From NCBI GenBank assembly GCA_016871715.1, contig VHCO01000011.1:1-64000 (forward strand): 64,000 bases of DNA, given 5' to 3'. Position 1 is the stretch's first letter; the number at the start of each line of letters is the position of its first letter. This DNA is from Verrucomicrobiota bacterium (GTDB lineage Bacteria > Verrucomicrobiota > Verrucomicrobiia > Limisphaerales > J093). Made by a program: the position numbers and the translations under genes. Shown piece by piece: positions 9,285 through 18,329 of the stretch. Under the pieces are notes generated by a model. It was not told where the DNA came from. It was given only the letters and a program-made list of their open reading frames with translations, and searched no databases.

Positions 9285-10001
9285 ATGGCTAAACCGACCT
9301 TGGAGATGACGATCGAGCGGGTGAGGATGGATCTGCCCGACACCAAGACCCTGCGCCTGACCTGGCCTGACGGCTATGACCCGCAGTTCAAGACCGGGCA
9401 GTTCATCACGCTGCATTGGCCCGAGGCAACCGACTATAAACGGGCCTATTCGCTCTGCTCCTGCGCGTTAGACCGCGGCTACTTCGACGTGACGGTCAAG
9501 CGCGAGGGCAAGATGGGTACGCGGATAGTGGACTGGGCACGGGTGGGCGACAAGCTCTGGGTCCTGCCCCCCGCCGGCAAGTTTCTCCCGGTTTATGAAC
9601 CGGACACACACTTGGTCTGCATCGCTGGCGGGTCGGGGGTTACCCCTTTTCGCGCCTTCGCGAGGGAATCGACGCTGCGAGGTTTGACGACGCGGATCAC
9701 GATACTCTACAGCGTGCGTCACCCGGGTGAGATCATCTTCCAAGACGAGTTTCGCCAACTCGAGGCCGCCAACCCACAGTTTCGCCTGCTCGTTACCTGC
9801 ACGCGATTAGCCCAGGAGCAACCGTGGGAGGGTCGCCGGGGCCGGATCGACCCCGGCTGGATCGGAGCGCAGGTGGAGGACTTGGCCAAGACGGTCTTCT
9901 ATGCCTGCGGCTCCCAGGGGTTGGTGGATGCGGCCGAAGAGATGGTCGTTCGGCATCTTGGCGCGTCCAAAGCCCAGATGAAGACCGAGAAGTGGTGGTG
10001 A
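9285..10001 (+). CDS. Ferredoxin/flavodoxin-NADP reductase-like FAD oxidoreductase
   Basis: The 238-aa protein carries a two-domain flavin reductase fold. The FAD-binding beta barrel (about 1-95) has RAYSLCS, the RxYS flavin motif. The pyridine-nucleotide domain (about 98-238) has IAGGSGVTPFRA and FYACGSQGLV. No [2Fe-2S] domain is attached, so an external ferredoxin or other partner is expected. The track start at 9267 is TTG; I prefer the in-frame ATG at 9285, which gives MAKPTLEM. The C terminus ends in two tryptophans. A partial copy of its own 3' end lies 72 bp downstream. Confidence 0.85.
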   Translation: MAKPTLEMTIERVRMDLPDTKTLRLTWPDGYDPQFKTGQFITLHWPEATDYKRAYSLCSCALDRGYFDVTVKREGKMGTRIVDWARVGDKLWVLPPAGKFLPVYEPDTHLVCIAGGSGVTPFRAFARESTLRGLTTRITILYSVRHPGEIIFQDEFRQLEAANPQFRLLVTCTRLAQEQPWEGRRGRIDPGWIGAQVEDLAKTVFYACGSQGLVDAAEEMVVRHLGASKAQMKTEKWW

Positions 10002-10382
10002 CCGCCACGGACGTGTCGCGCCGGCATTCCAACCGACACCGTGCCGCCGATGAAGACCGAGGAGTCGTAGTGACCTGCCACGACGATCCGCAGGGCGGTG
10101 GTCCGAGGTTGCGCGAATCCAACTCCTGGTTCAGGATCGGCCTCGATTGACGCGAGGGGTCGAGGGGTAGCCCTAGCGGTTCGCCCCAGCGGTTGCGGCT
10201 CAAGCGGTTGTCTCTGCGCGACGATAGGCTAGGGTGGCGTCGGTTGTCTCGCAGTGTGCCGCTGGGTGCCGGATGGGCGCGGCGGTGACGGGGGACCGAT
10301 TTGTGGATTGGCACCGCAACTTTTCGAGTTGGCTGCTGTATAACCCGTTGGCACGTTGGCACACACGGTTAACGCATAGCGC
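10002..10382. other. Intergenic region with partial duplicate of the upstream gene end
   Basis: This 381-bp spacer contains the decayed repeat at 10049-10085 and otherwise no supported gene. The ORFs at 9824 and 10234 have no motifs and read through the reductase and the ATPase gene in other frames. Confidence 0.5.
10049..10085 (+). repeat. Decayed direct repeat of the reductase gene 3' end
   Basis: GATGAAGACCGAGGAG followed by a TAG and TGACC repeats the gene end at 9977-10013 (GATGAAGACCGAGAAG, then the stop TGACC) with a period of 72 bp. About 31 of 36 positions match. In the gene frame the copy reads MKTEES-stop, against MKTEKWW-stop in the original. Confidence 0.6.
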
Positions 10383-12344
10383 ATGGCGTATCGATCAGTT
10401 AAAGCGGTCTTGGCTCAAGCGGCTCTGCTTTCGGCGGAGCAGGTCGAGGCGTGGCATGCGCACTGCCAGCGCGCCCGGCGAGCGGCCCAAGACAGCCAGA
10501 GCCAGGGGCAAACCGAGACACCGCCGCCGCCGTCTCTGATGGGGTACTTGCAGAGCGAGACACAACTGGACGAACCGGTGCTGTTGCGGCGGCTGGCGGA
10601 GGCCCTAGGTTGGCCATACCTCGAGAGCGCGCGTCCGCCGGTGGACGTGGCGGCTGAAGACGTCGGGCGCCTGGCACTCGAGTTGCCGGCGAAGGTGGCC
10701 TTTGGCCATCTGGCGGTGCCAGTGGTGGTGCGGGAGGGTCGCCTGGTTCTGGCGGTCAATAATCCATTTGACTCCGGCATGCTCAGCGCCGTGCAATTCA
10801 GCGCCAAGCGTCCGGTCCAGTTTGCCCTGGTGCCGCGGGAGCAGATCGAGGACGCGCTCAAGGAACGGTACGGCATGGGCGCCACGGCCTTGGACCAGAT
10901 GGTGGACGAGAGCGAGCCGGACCTCGAGATCACGGGAGACAAAGAGATCGCCGGTGGCGACCAAGAGGCGAGCGTGATCAAGTTCGTCAATGACGTGATC
11001 AAGGAGGCCTACAATGGGCGCGCGACGGACATCCACTTCGAGCCCATGGAGCGGCGGTTACGGATTCGATACCGGATTGATGGCATGCTCTACGAGCAGC
11101 CTCTGCCGCCTCAATTGAGCGATCCCAAGAAGGTGAAGCATTACCAGGCGGCCATCATTTCGCGCGTCAAGGTGATGTCGGGGATGAACATTGCCGAGAA
11201 GCGGCTGCCGCAGGACGGCCGGATCAACGTCCGCATCAGCAAACAGGAGCTGGACATCCGGGTATCGACGGTACCTACGGTCTACGGCGAGAGCGTGTCG
11301 CTGCGGTTGCTCAATCGGGGCGATACGGCTTTCAACATTAGCAACTTGGGCCTGTCAGCCTCGCAGCAGGGCGTGATTGAGAACCTGATCAAGAAGCCCC
11401 ACGGCATTTTCCTCGTGACCGGCCCCACGGGGTCGGGCAAGTCCACCTCGTTGTATTGCTTTCTTAGTTTCATCAACCGGGAGACCAAGGGCACGAAGCG
11501 GATTCTCACGGTGGAAGAGCCGGTCGAGTACGAAATCCAAGGCGTGAACCAGATCGCCGTGCGCCCGGAGATTGGGCTGAGCTTTGCCGTCGGTTTGCGG
11601 CATATCCTGCGGCAAGATCCCAACGTGGTAATGGTGGGGGAGATTCGCGACCTCGAGACGGCCGAGATCGCGATTCGCGCGGCGCTGACGGGGCATTTGG
11701 TGTTCAGCACGCTGCACACGAACGATGCCGCCAGCGCCTTCACGCGGTTGATCGACATGGGGATCGAGCCGTTCCTGGTCGCCTCGTCGGTCGAGGCGGT
11801 CATGGCCCAACGCCTGGTCCGGACGGTGTGCCCGGATTGCCAGACCCAGCTCGCGGAAGGGAAGGACTACAGCCTCGAGTATCTGCTGCGGAAGAAGTTC
11901 CCCGCGGAGTGGGCTGGGGGCGCGACGTTCTACAAGGGAGCCGGCTGCGACGAGTGCCGGCAGCTTGGCTATCAAGGGCGCACGGGTATCTACGAGCTGC
12001 TGGTGATGACCGAGAAGGTCCGACCCTTGGTGATGGAACGAAGTCCCGCCTCGCGCATCGTCCAACAGGCCAAGGCCGACGGTTCGCTGACCTTGCGCGA
12101 AGATGGTTGGCTCAAGACCCAGGCGGAACGGATCCAAGTGGGCCGTGACGGCAAACCCATCCACCCGCCAACGACCATCGAGGAGGTGTTGCGGGTGACC
12201 CAGATCGAGGAACACATCGACGAACTAGCCGGCCCAAGCCACACCCCTCCGACCGCCGCGGCAGCGCCGGCGGCCAGCTCGCCCGGCCACGAGCCGGATC
12301 CCATCGCCCTCAAGCATGGCAGTGGGCTGCTGGATGAGTCCTAG
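10383..12344 (+). CDS. Type II secretion / type IV pilus assembly ATPase (GspE/PilB family)
   Basis: This cytoplasmic hexameric ATPase of 653 aa powers pseudopilus or pilus extension. The N-terminal MshEN/T2SSE-N-like domain spans about 1-175. The ATPase core has Walker A GPTGSGKST at about 347, an Asp box (PVEYEIQGVNQI region), a Walker B region around VVMVGEIRDLETAEIA, and a His box FSTLHTNDA. The zinc-binding C4 element is intact: CPDC at about 482 and CDEC at about 521. A 40-residue Ala/Pro-rich tail is unusual. It is followed by GspL/PilN-, GspM/PilO- and secretin-like genes, so it is the motor of this cluster. No GspF/PilC gene is in the window. Confidence 0.93.
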   Translation: MAYRSVKAVLAQAALLSAEQVEAWHAHCQRARRAAQDSQSQGQTETPPPPSLMGYLQSETQLDEPVLLRRLAEALGWPYLESARPPVDVAAEDVGRLALELPAKVAFGHLAVPVVVREGRLVLAVNNPFDSGMLSAVQFSAKRPVQFALVPREQIEDALKERYGMGATALDQMVDESEPDLEITGDKEIAGGDQEASVIKFVNDVIKEAYNGRATDIHFEPMERRLRIRYRIDGMLYEQPLPPQLSDPKKVKHYQAAIISRVKVMSGMNIAEKRLPQDGRINVRISKQELDIRVSTVPTVYGESVSLRLLNRGDTAFNISNLGLSASQQGVIENLIKKPHGIFLVTGPTGSGKSTSLYCFLSFINRETKGTKRILTVEEPVEYEIQGVNQIAVRPEIGLSFAVGLRHILRQDPNVVMVGEIRDLETAEIAIRAALTGHLVFSTLHTNDAASAFTRLIDMGIEPFLVASSVEAVMAQRLVRTVCPDCQTQLAEGKDYSLEYLLRKKFPAEWAGGATFYKGAGCDECRQLGYQGRTGIYELLVMTEKVRPLVMERSPASRIVQQAKADGSLTLREDGWLKTQAERIQVGRDGKPIHPPTTIEEVLRVTQIEEHIDELAGPSHTPPTAAAAPAASSPGHEPDPIALKHGSGLLDES

Positions 12345-12427
12345 CGGGGGTGCCCCGCGACTGCGGATCGCACTGTTGAAATAGGGAGAGTCGTTTTGCA
12401 GAGAGTTCACCAACCGAAAGCCAACGC

Positions 12428-14056
12428 GTGAAGCGGCCAGCTCATAAACCGACGCGGTGGCAGCACTGCAACGTCCTGCAGACCGCCGGGGAACGGCGCG
12501 TCCTGCGACAGTTCACGCGGGGCGGCGAGGGCCCCCAGCTCTTCGCGGAGCGCACCTTCGACGCCCAAGCTTCGCTGCCCAAGCCAGCCGTCACGAAGAC
12601 GGTCAGCCACCTGTGGAAGCCTCGCTTGAATCTCGCCTGGCTGCCCTCGAGCCAGGTCTTCGTCCGCATCCTCAGCGACCTTCCCGCCCCGACCGAGAGT
12701 GAGAAGCCCACCGAGTTTTCGGGGAGGGTCGAGTCGCAGTTGGAGCTGGTCTCGCCGCTGCCGATGAACCAGATGGTCTGGACGTTCCAGCCCTTGCCTG
12801 GCGCGCCCAGCGGGGCGCGCTGTGTCCTGGCCCTGATGGCCGTCCGGAGCACCGTCGAGGAGTACCTCGGCGAGCTCGAGACCTCCGGGTACCTCGCCGA
12901 TCGACTCGAGCTGCCGCAACTTCATGATGTCCTCCAGCGCCGGCCACCGGCCGGCGTCGCGCCGCCCGCCACCCCTGCCGCGCGGCCCCGCTCGGGCTCT
13001 GCCACCTCGGCCGGGCGCAGGGCCCGCGGACCCAAGTTCGGCGTGTTCCAACCGGGTGCCTCCTCGGCTCAGGCCGGCGAGTTGCCTGGGGAAGGCGAGG
13101 GCGATGGCATCTGCGTGCACTGTTGGATCGAGCGGGTGGATCCGGCCGTGCTAGCGCCCCCGTCGACGTCGGAGCAGAAGCAGAGCGAGACCAAGCCCAC
13201 CGGGCCGGTCGAGGTCGTTTCGGGCTTGGTGGCATGGTGGCGCGAGGGCCGGCTGCGGAACCTGAACCTACTGACGCTGCCCGGCGGCGGGTCGGCCGGC
13301 GAGCGATTGGTCGAATTGCTCCGCCAGCTCGCTTGGGCGGGCGAGATTGAAGGCTGGCTGGCGCCCGAACCCCACTGGCGTCTGGTGGCGGAGCCGGCGC
13401 TCGCGGCCGAGCTCGAGCCCGAGTTGCGCGCCTATGCGGGTAACACGCTCGAAGTCAGTGCGCCCTTGCCGCCGGCGAAACTGGCGGCGGTGGCGGCCGG
13501 GGCCAACACCCAGGTCAACCTGGTGCCGGCCGATTACGCGAGCCGGTATCGGCAGCAGTTTATCGACCGGCTCTGGATGCGGGGATTGGCGGCGGTGGGT
13601 TTGCTTTATCTGCTTGTGGTCCTGATTCACTTTGGCTTTTTGCGCTACGTGCACTACCAGAAGAGCGGGGTGGACCGAGAGGTCGCCGCTTTGGCCCCCG
13701 AGCATCGTCAAGCTCTCGAGCTGAAGGCGCGGCTGCAGGTCTTCCAGGAACAGGCCAACTTGCGGTTTGCCGCGCTGGACTGCTGGAAAGCGGTGGCGGA
13801 GGCTTTGCCCGAGGAAATGACGCTCACCTCGCTCGGTTTGGCGCGAGGCAAGCGCCTGAGTCTGTTTGGCACGGTCCCCGCCGACCAGCAGGGTCGCGTG
13901 AGCGATTTCAACGAGGCCCTGAGCAAGGCGCAGGCGCACGGCGGACCGTTGTTCAGCCAGGTCAACACCCGCTCGATCCAGGCGGTGGCCAACCAGCCGA
14001 ATCGGCCAGCGAACTGGAGTATCGAGTGCGAACTCAAACGCGCGGACCTCGAATGA
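12428..14056 (+). CDS. GspL/PilM-PilN-like secretion platform protein
   Basis: The 542-aa protein starts at GTG. Its large N-terminal cytoplasmic part (1-375) has no clear motif but sits where GspL or PilM would. An Ala/Pro/Arg-rich linker lies at about 175-205. One transmembrane helix follows (about 382-402, GLAAVGLLYLLVVLIHFGF). A periplasmic coiled-coil and ferredoxin-like region of PilN type ends it (about 405-540), including MTLTSLGLARGKRLSLFG. This is a position-and-architecture call; sequence similarity alone would not name it. It overlaps the next gene by 4 bases. Confidence 0.65.
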   Translation: MKRPAHKPTRWQHCNVLQTAGERRVLRQFTRGGEGPQLFAERTFDAQASLPKPAVTKTVSHLWKPRLNLAWLPSSQVFVRILSDLPAPTESEKPTEFSGRVESQLELVSPLPMNQMVWTFQPLPGAPSGARCVLALMAVRSTVEEYLGELETSGYLADRLELPQLHDVLQRRPPAGVAPPATPAARPRSGSATSAGRRARGPKFGVFQPGASSAQAGELPGEGEGDGICVHCWIERVDPAVLAPPSTSEQKQSETKPTGPVEVVSGLVAWWREGRLRNLNLLTLPGGGSAGERLVELLRQLAWAGEIEGWLAPEPHWRLVAEPALAAELEPELRAYAGNTLEVSAPLPPAKLAAVAAGANTQVNLVPADYASRYRQQFIDRLWMRGLAAVGLLYLLVVLIHFGFLRYVHYQKSGVDREVAALAPEHRQALELKARLQVFQEQANLRFAALDCWKAVAEALPEEMTLTSLGLARGKRLSLFGTVPADQQGRVSDFNEALSKAQAHGGPLFSQVNTRSIQAVANQPNRPANWSIECELKRADLE

Positions 14057-14712
14057 GCACGGAGAGCACCGGCATGAAGTTCACGCCGCAGGAACGGCGC
14101 ATCCTGGTAGTCGTGCTGACGGTTGTGGTGGTGGTGCTCAATGCCTTGTTCGTTTGGCCCCGCTTCAAAGACCGCGCCCGCCTCGAACAGCAACTGGCCA
14201 ACGCGCGCCAGACCTTGCAGGCCTACCAAGCCGAGGTGGCGCGCATCCCCGAGTACCGCCGGCGCCTGGAATCGCTCGAGCGGCAGGGCTCAGCCGTGTT
14301 GCCCGAGGCGCAGGCGCTGCAATTGATGCGCACGGTGCAGAGCCAGGCCGTCCAGTTCAGCGTGGACATCACCTCGGCGCGTACCCTGCCCGCCAACCCC
14401 CTCACCAGCACCAACACCTTCTTCGACGAGCAGGCCGTAGCCGTCGGCGTCAACACCCGCGACAAGGAACTGATCGACTTCCTCATCGCGCTCGGCTCCG
14501 GCTCCTCGCTGATCCGCGTGCGCGACCTGACGTTGCGGCCGGACCCGCCGCTTTACCGGCTGAACGGTGAAATCACCCTGGTGGCGAGCTACCAAAAGGG
14601 CGCCAAGCCCGCCGCCGCCGCGCCGCTGCCCGGTCCCACTCCCGCGGCCACCGCCTCGAATGCGCCGCGACCGGCCATCGGGGCCGTTACCACAACCAAG
14701 AAGAAGTCGTGA
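14053..14712 (+). CDS. GspM/PilO-like inner-membrane protein
   Basis: This protein of 219 aa has one transmembrane helix near the N terminus (ILVVVLTVVVVVLNALFVW), a coiled coil (RARLEQQLANARQTLQAY) and a small alpha/beta periplasmic domain. A low-complexity Ala/Pro tail ends in KKKS. The track start (14026) lies upstream; I chose ATG 14053 because it forms an ATGA overlap with the preceding stop. Helix plus coiled coil plus the place between a GspL/PilN-like gene and a secretin supports the call. The protein probably lines the inner-membrane platform. Confidence 0.65.
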   Translation: MSTESTGMKFTPQERRILVVVLTVVVVVLNALFVWPRFKDRARLEQQLANARQTLQAYQAEVARIPEYRRRLESLERQGSAVLPEAQALQLMRTVQSQAVQFSVDITSARTLPANPLTSTNTFFDEQAVAVGVNTRDKELIDFLIALGSGSSLIRVRDLTLRPDPPLYRLNGEITLVASYQKGAKPAAAAPLPGPTPAATASNAPRPAIGAVTTTKKKS

Positions 14713-16973
14713 AAACCCTCTGGACCCTCGCTGTTGTCGCCGGGGCGATCGGGCTCGCGTCACCCGACGCCTTCGCCCAGGCCGACCCAGCCGCGCCCCC
14801 GGCCGTGCCGGCTCTCCCTGCGCCCGCGCCGCGGGACATCCTGACGCCGCCTTCGGTTCCCCCCGCGCCGCCCGCCGTGGCCGCGCCGGGGAATCCTCCG
14901 GAGGAGCGCTCGATCACGGCCACGGTGCAGTCCGGCACCAACGTCGTCACGCGCCAGATTCCCGTGCGCGGCACGATCGGTGGGCCCCGCACCACGGCGG
15001 TGCCGGCGCCGCCGGTGCCCACCTTGCCTGCGCCTGCGTTGCCCGTGCCGCCTCAGCCTGCCGCCGGCCCATCCGGCCGCACGCCAGCTCTGGCTACGGC
15101 CATCGTCCCGGCGAGCACGAATCTCTCGGCGTTGGACAACAACGCGATTATCCCGGCCGGCATGATCGCGTTCCAGTCGATGCCGCTCGAGCAAGTGCTC
15201 GCGGTGTACGCGGAATTCACCGGACGCACCGTGTTGCGTCCCAACCAACTGCCGGCGGCCCAAATCACGCTCAAGACCCAGACCGATCTCACCAAGGAAG
15301 AAGCCATCCAAGCGCTGGACAGCGTGTTGACGCTGAACCAGATCACCATGATCAATGTCGGCGACAAGTTCGTGACGGCCGTGCCCAGTCAGCAGGCCCT
15401 GACCGAGGGGGCGGCCTTCTCCGAGGTCGACCCGGAGGACCTGCCGGAGGCGGCTCAGTTCGTGACCAAGATCGTCCAACTCAAGTATGCCCTGCCCTCG
15501 GAGATGCAGCAGTTGATCGCCGGTTTTGGCCGCGTCCAGAACGGCATCATCGCCATCGACAGCACGATGACGTTGGTGATCCGCGATTACGCCGCCAACA
15601 TCAAGCGGATGCTCGAGATCGTCGAGAAGGTCGACATCGAGGTCGAGCTGGACCACAAGCTCGAAGTCATTCCGATCAAGTACGGCAAGGTCGAGGACAT
15701 CTACTCGACCATGAGCACCCTCATCGGAGGGGGCGGTGGCGTGGCCGGAACGACCGGCACATCCGGCGCCCGCCGCACGTCGAGCATGCGCGGTTCGTCG
15801 AGCCGGGGCGCGACCGGCGGCCTGGGCGGCTCGCGCAGCTCGCTCAACCGCACCCCCACCGGGCAGGTGCAACCGCAGCAGAACGTCCTCGCGCAACCGG
15901 GGGGCGTCGCCAGCTTCAACCAACGGCTGCAGGGGATTGTCAGTCGCGCGGCTGGGGCGGCGGGCGAGGTGCGGTTGCTGGGGGACGCCCGCATCGTGCC
16001 GGATGAACGGTCCAACTCGCTGATTGTATACGCGGTCAAGGAAGACATGCAGATGATCACCAACATTGTGGCCAAAGTGGATCGGCTGCTGGCTCAGGTG
16101 CTCATCGAGGCGATTATAGTCGACGTCAAGATCACCGACAGCTTCGAGATGGGGGTCTCCGCCTTGCTGCGCCGTAGCAGTGGCAAACTGGACTCTGCCG
16201 TGGGCAGCAACAGCGGCCAGGGCTTCATGTCCAGCATCACCAACTTCAGCAGCGGCCTGCCGAGCGGCTTCAGCTACTTCGGCAAGTACGGCGCCGACCT
16301 CGATCTGGCCGTGCGGGCGCTGGCGGCCGATGGCAAGGGGCAGGTGCTCCAGACCCCGCGCGTCCAAACCAGCCACGCCATGACCGCGAGCTTCTTCACC
16401 GGCGAGTCGGTCCCCTACATCACCAGCACCTATTACGGCGGCGGCTTCGGCGGCTACGGCCCCAGCTCGACGTTCCAGCAGTTGGACGTAGGCATCGACC
16501 TGCAGGTCACCCCTTACATCACCCCCGACGGCCTCGTCGTCATGGAAATCGACCAGAACATCGAGGAGCTCTCTGGCTTCACCGAAATCCAAGGTGTGGG
16601 CAAGATGCCCAATACCACCCGACGCGGCGCCAGCGCCACCGTCTCGGTCCGCAACGGCGACACCATCATCCTCGGCGGCTACATTCGCACCTCGAAGAGC
16701 AAGTCGAAGTCGGGTGTGCCGATCCTCAAAGACATTCCGCTGCTGGGTAACCTCTTCCGCAGCCGGTCGCAGGACAACTCGCGCAGCGAACTCCTTGTCC
16801 TCCTCCGTCCGACGGTGCTCGAAAACCCGTCGGACGCCGCCGTCTTGGCCGGGACCGAGCGCCGCCGCTTGCCGGGCGTGCGCGAGCTCGAAAGGGCCAT
16901 TCGCGAGGAAGAACTCGAGCAGACGATCCGAGCGGAAACCGAGGCGGCCCGACAACAGGGCGGGCGCCGGTAG
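14709..16973 (+). CDS. Secretin (GspD/PilQ family)
   Basis: This 754-aa outer-membrane channel protein starts at GTG, overlapping the previous stop (GTGA). A signal peptide ends near DAFAQA. A Pro/Ala-rich linker follows, then N-domains (about 150-220 and 245-320). A Ser/Gly-rich insert with TSGARRTSSMRGSSSRG spans about 340-400. The secretin domain runs from about 420 to 715. Signature stretches are VPYITSTYYGG, LDVGIDLQVTPYI, GDTIILGGYI and VPILKDIPLLGNLFRS. It completes the secretion cluster and lies 14 bp from the oppositely oriented folK. Confidence 0.93.
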   Translation: MKTLWTLAVVAGAIGLASPDAFAQADPAAPPAVPALPAPAPRDILTPPSVPPAPPAVAAPGNPPEERSITATVQSGTNVVTRQIPVRGTIGGPRTTAVPAPPVPTLPAPALPVPPQPAAGPSGRTPALATAIVPASTNLSALDNNAIIPAGMIAFQSMPLEQVLAVYAEFTGRTVLRPNQLPAAQITLKTQTDLTKEEAIQALDSVLTLNQITMINVGDKFVTAVPSQQALTEGAAFSEVDPEDLPEAAQFVTKIVQLKYALPSEMQQLIAGFGRVQNGIIAIDSTMTLVIRDYAANIKRMLEIVEKVDIEVELDHKLEVIPIKYGKVEDIYSTMSTLIGGGGGVAGTTGTSGARRTSSMRGSSSRGATGGLGGSRSSLNRTPTGQVQPQQNVLAQPGGVASFNQRLQGIVSRAAGAAGEVRLLGDARIVPDERSNSLIVYAVKEDMQMITNIVAKVDRLLAQVLIEAIIVDVKITDSFEMGVSALLRRSSGKLDSAVGSNSGQGFMSSITNFSSGLPSGFSYFGKYGADLDLAVRALAADGKGQVLQTPRVQTSHAMTASFFTGESVPYITSTYYGGGFGGYGPSSTFQQLDVGIDLQVTPYITPDGLVVMEIDQNIEELSGFTEIQGVGKMPNTTRRGASATVSVRNGDTIILGGYIRTSKSKSKSGVPILKDIPLLGNLFRSRSQDNSRSELLVLLRPTVLENPSDAAVLAGTERRRLPGVRELERAIREEELEQTIRAETEAARQQGGRR

Positions 16974-16987
16974 ACCGCTCCGCGGCT

Positions 16988-17521
16988 TTACCTCGGGGCA
17001 ACCAACCGCACCCACTCCGCGGTGGGCGCGAGAGCCGCCAGGAGTTGCCGCACGGAGCGCGACTGCCCCGGCAAAATCAGATCGGGGGCGATCTCCGCCA
17101 GCGGCTCGAGCACAAACCGGCGCTGCGCCGCGCGCGGGTGGGGCAAGACCAGGCGCGCGGTGTTCCGTTGCTCGCCGCCCAACGCGATCAGATCCAAGTC
17201 CAGCGGGCGCGGCTCGTTGAGCATCTGCTTGGGCCGCCGGCCAAACTCGGATTCGAGCCCCTGCAAGTAGCCCAGCAGCCCTTCCGGAGTCTCCTCCGCT
17301 CCAGCCCACCACGTCACGACCGCATTGACAAACGGCGGCGAGTTTGCCGGGCAATCGACCGGGGCGCTCTGCCAGAGGGAAGACCGCTGCAGCGGGCCTC
17401 GCGCGCGCGGCTCGAGGCGGCTCATGGCCTGGCGCACCAAGGCTGCCGAGTCCCCCAAGTTAGACCCCAGCGCCACGACCGCCAACCTCGAGTTCAGAGC
17501 TTCAGGCGAGTCCCAACACAT
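16988..17521 (-). CDS. folK: 2-amino-4-hydroxy-6-hydroxymethyldihydropteridine pyrophosphokinase
   Basis: HPPK transfers pyrophosphate from ATP to 6-hydroxymethyl-dihydropterin in folate synthesis. The 177-aa form contains VVALGSNLGD, then the ATP/metal segment PRPLDLDLIALGG, and LPHPRAAQRRFVLEPLAEIAP. The track ORF starts at 17647, deep inside dapB. I use ATG 17521, giving MCWDSPEALNSRLAVVALG and a 20-bp overlap with the dapB end. Family length is normally about 160-180 aa. It is the last gene of the dap operon. Confidence 0.9.
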   Translation of the reverse strand: MCWDSPEALNSRLAVVALGSNLGDSAALVRQAMSRLEPRARGPLQRSSLWQSAPVDCPANSPPFVNAVVTWWAGAEETPEGLLGYLQGLESEFGRRPKQMLNEPRPLDLDLIALGGEQRNTARLVLPHPRAAQRRFVLEPLAEIAPDLILPGQSRSVRQLLAALAPTAEWVRLVAPR

Positions 17522-18236
17522 CCTGCATCGAGTAGATCCCGGGCGGCTTCCCGACGACCCAACGGGCGGCGCGCAACGCGCCCTGGGCGAAGGTTTCGCG
17601 GCTCGAGGCCTTATGGGTGAGCTCGAGACGTTCGCCCGTGGCCGCAAAGATCACGGTGTGATCTCCCACTACATCGCCGCCCCGGAGCGCGTGCAGACCG
17701 ATCTCGGCCCGGGTTCGTGCGCCCGTGATCCCCACCCGGCCATGACGCGCCACTTCGGAGAGGTGCTGTTGCCGCGCTCGGGCCAGGATCTCCGCGAGGG
17801 TCGTAGCCGTCCCACTCGGCGCGTCCTGCTTGTGCCGGTGATGCATCTCGACCACCTCGAGGTCGAAGTCGGGGCCGAGGATCTCGGCGGCTTTGCCGGT
17901 GAGCCAGAAGAGGGTATTCACCCCCGTCGAGTAGTTCGCCGCCCAGACGATGGGTATGGGCCAGGAGCCGTTGGCGAGTTGCGTTCGCAGTTCGGCATGG
18001 TGACCTGTGGTGCCGAGCACGAGGGGCTTACGCTGCTGCGCGCAGAGGCCCATCACCCCGAGGGTGGCCTCCGGCAGACTGAAATCGATGACCACGTCGC
18101 TGCTCCCCAGCACCGCCTCGAGGTCGTCTCCCAAGTCGATCTGCCCCACCACCTGCCAATCGCTTTGGCGGGCGGCGCAGTTCAACAGCGCCTGCCCCAT
18201 CCGCCCCTTCGCTCCCACAATGCTGATTCGAGTCAT
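17502..18236 (-). CDS. dapB: 4-hydroxy-tetrahydrodipicolinate reductase
   Basis: DapB reduces hydroxy-tetrahydrodipicolinate with NAD(P)H in diaminopimelate and lysine synthesis. The protein has 244 aa: Rossmann motif VGAKGRMGQ at the N terminus, LGTTGHH, the catalytic segment EMHHRHKQDAPSGTA with the HH pair and Lys, and the C-terminal GLHALRGGDVVGDH. It lies downstream of dapA (93-bp gap) and overlaps folK by 20 bp. Confidence 0.96.
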   Translation of the reverse strand: MTRISIVGAKGRMGQALLNCAARQSDWQVVGQIDLGDDLEAVLGSSDVVIDFSLPEATLGVMGLCAQQRKPLVLGTTGHHAELRTQLANGSWPIPIVWAANYSTGVNTLFWLTGKAAEILGPDFDLEVVEMHHRHKQDAPSGTATTLAEILARARQQHLSEVARHGRVGITGARTRAEIGLHALRGGDVVGDHTVIFAATGERLELTHKASSRETFAQGALRAARWVVGKPPGIYSMQDVLGLA

Positions 18237-18329
18237 AACGCAACCGATTCGGTTCCGACGCCCCGCGCCCGCCTCGCGCCCGGCCCAGTCGCCGCCGGTC
18301 TCGAACCGGCGAGCGGCGGCGCCTCGAGT

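Noticed and set aside
8534-9292. 252-aa ORF after the prepilin
   Set aside because: Starts inside the prepilin gene, has low-complexity composition and no family motif.
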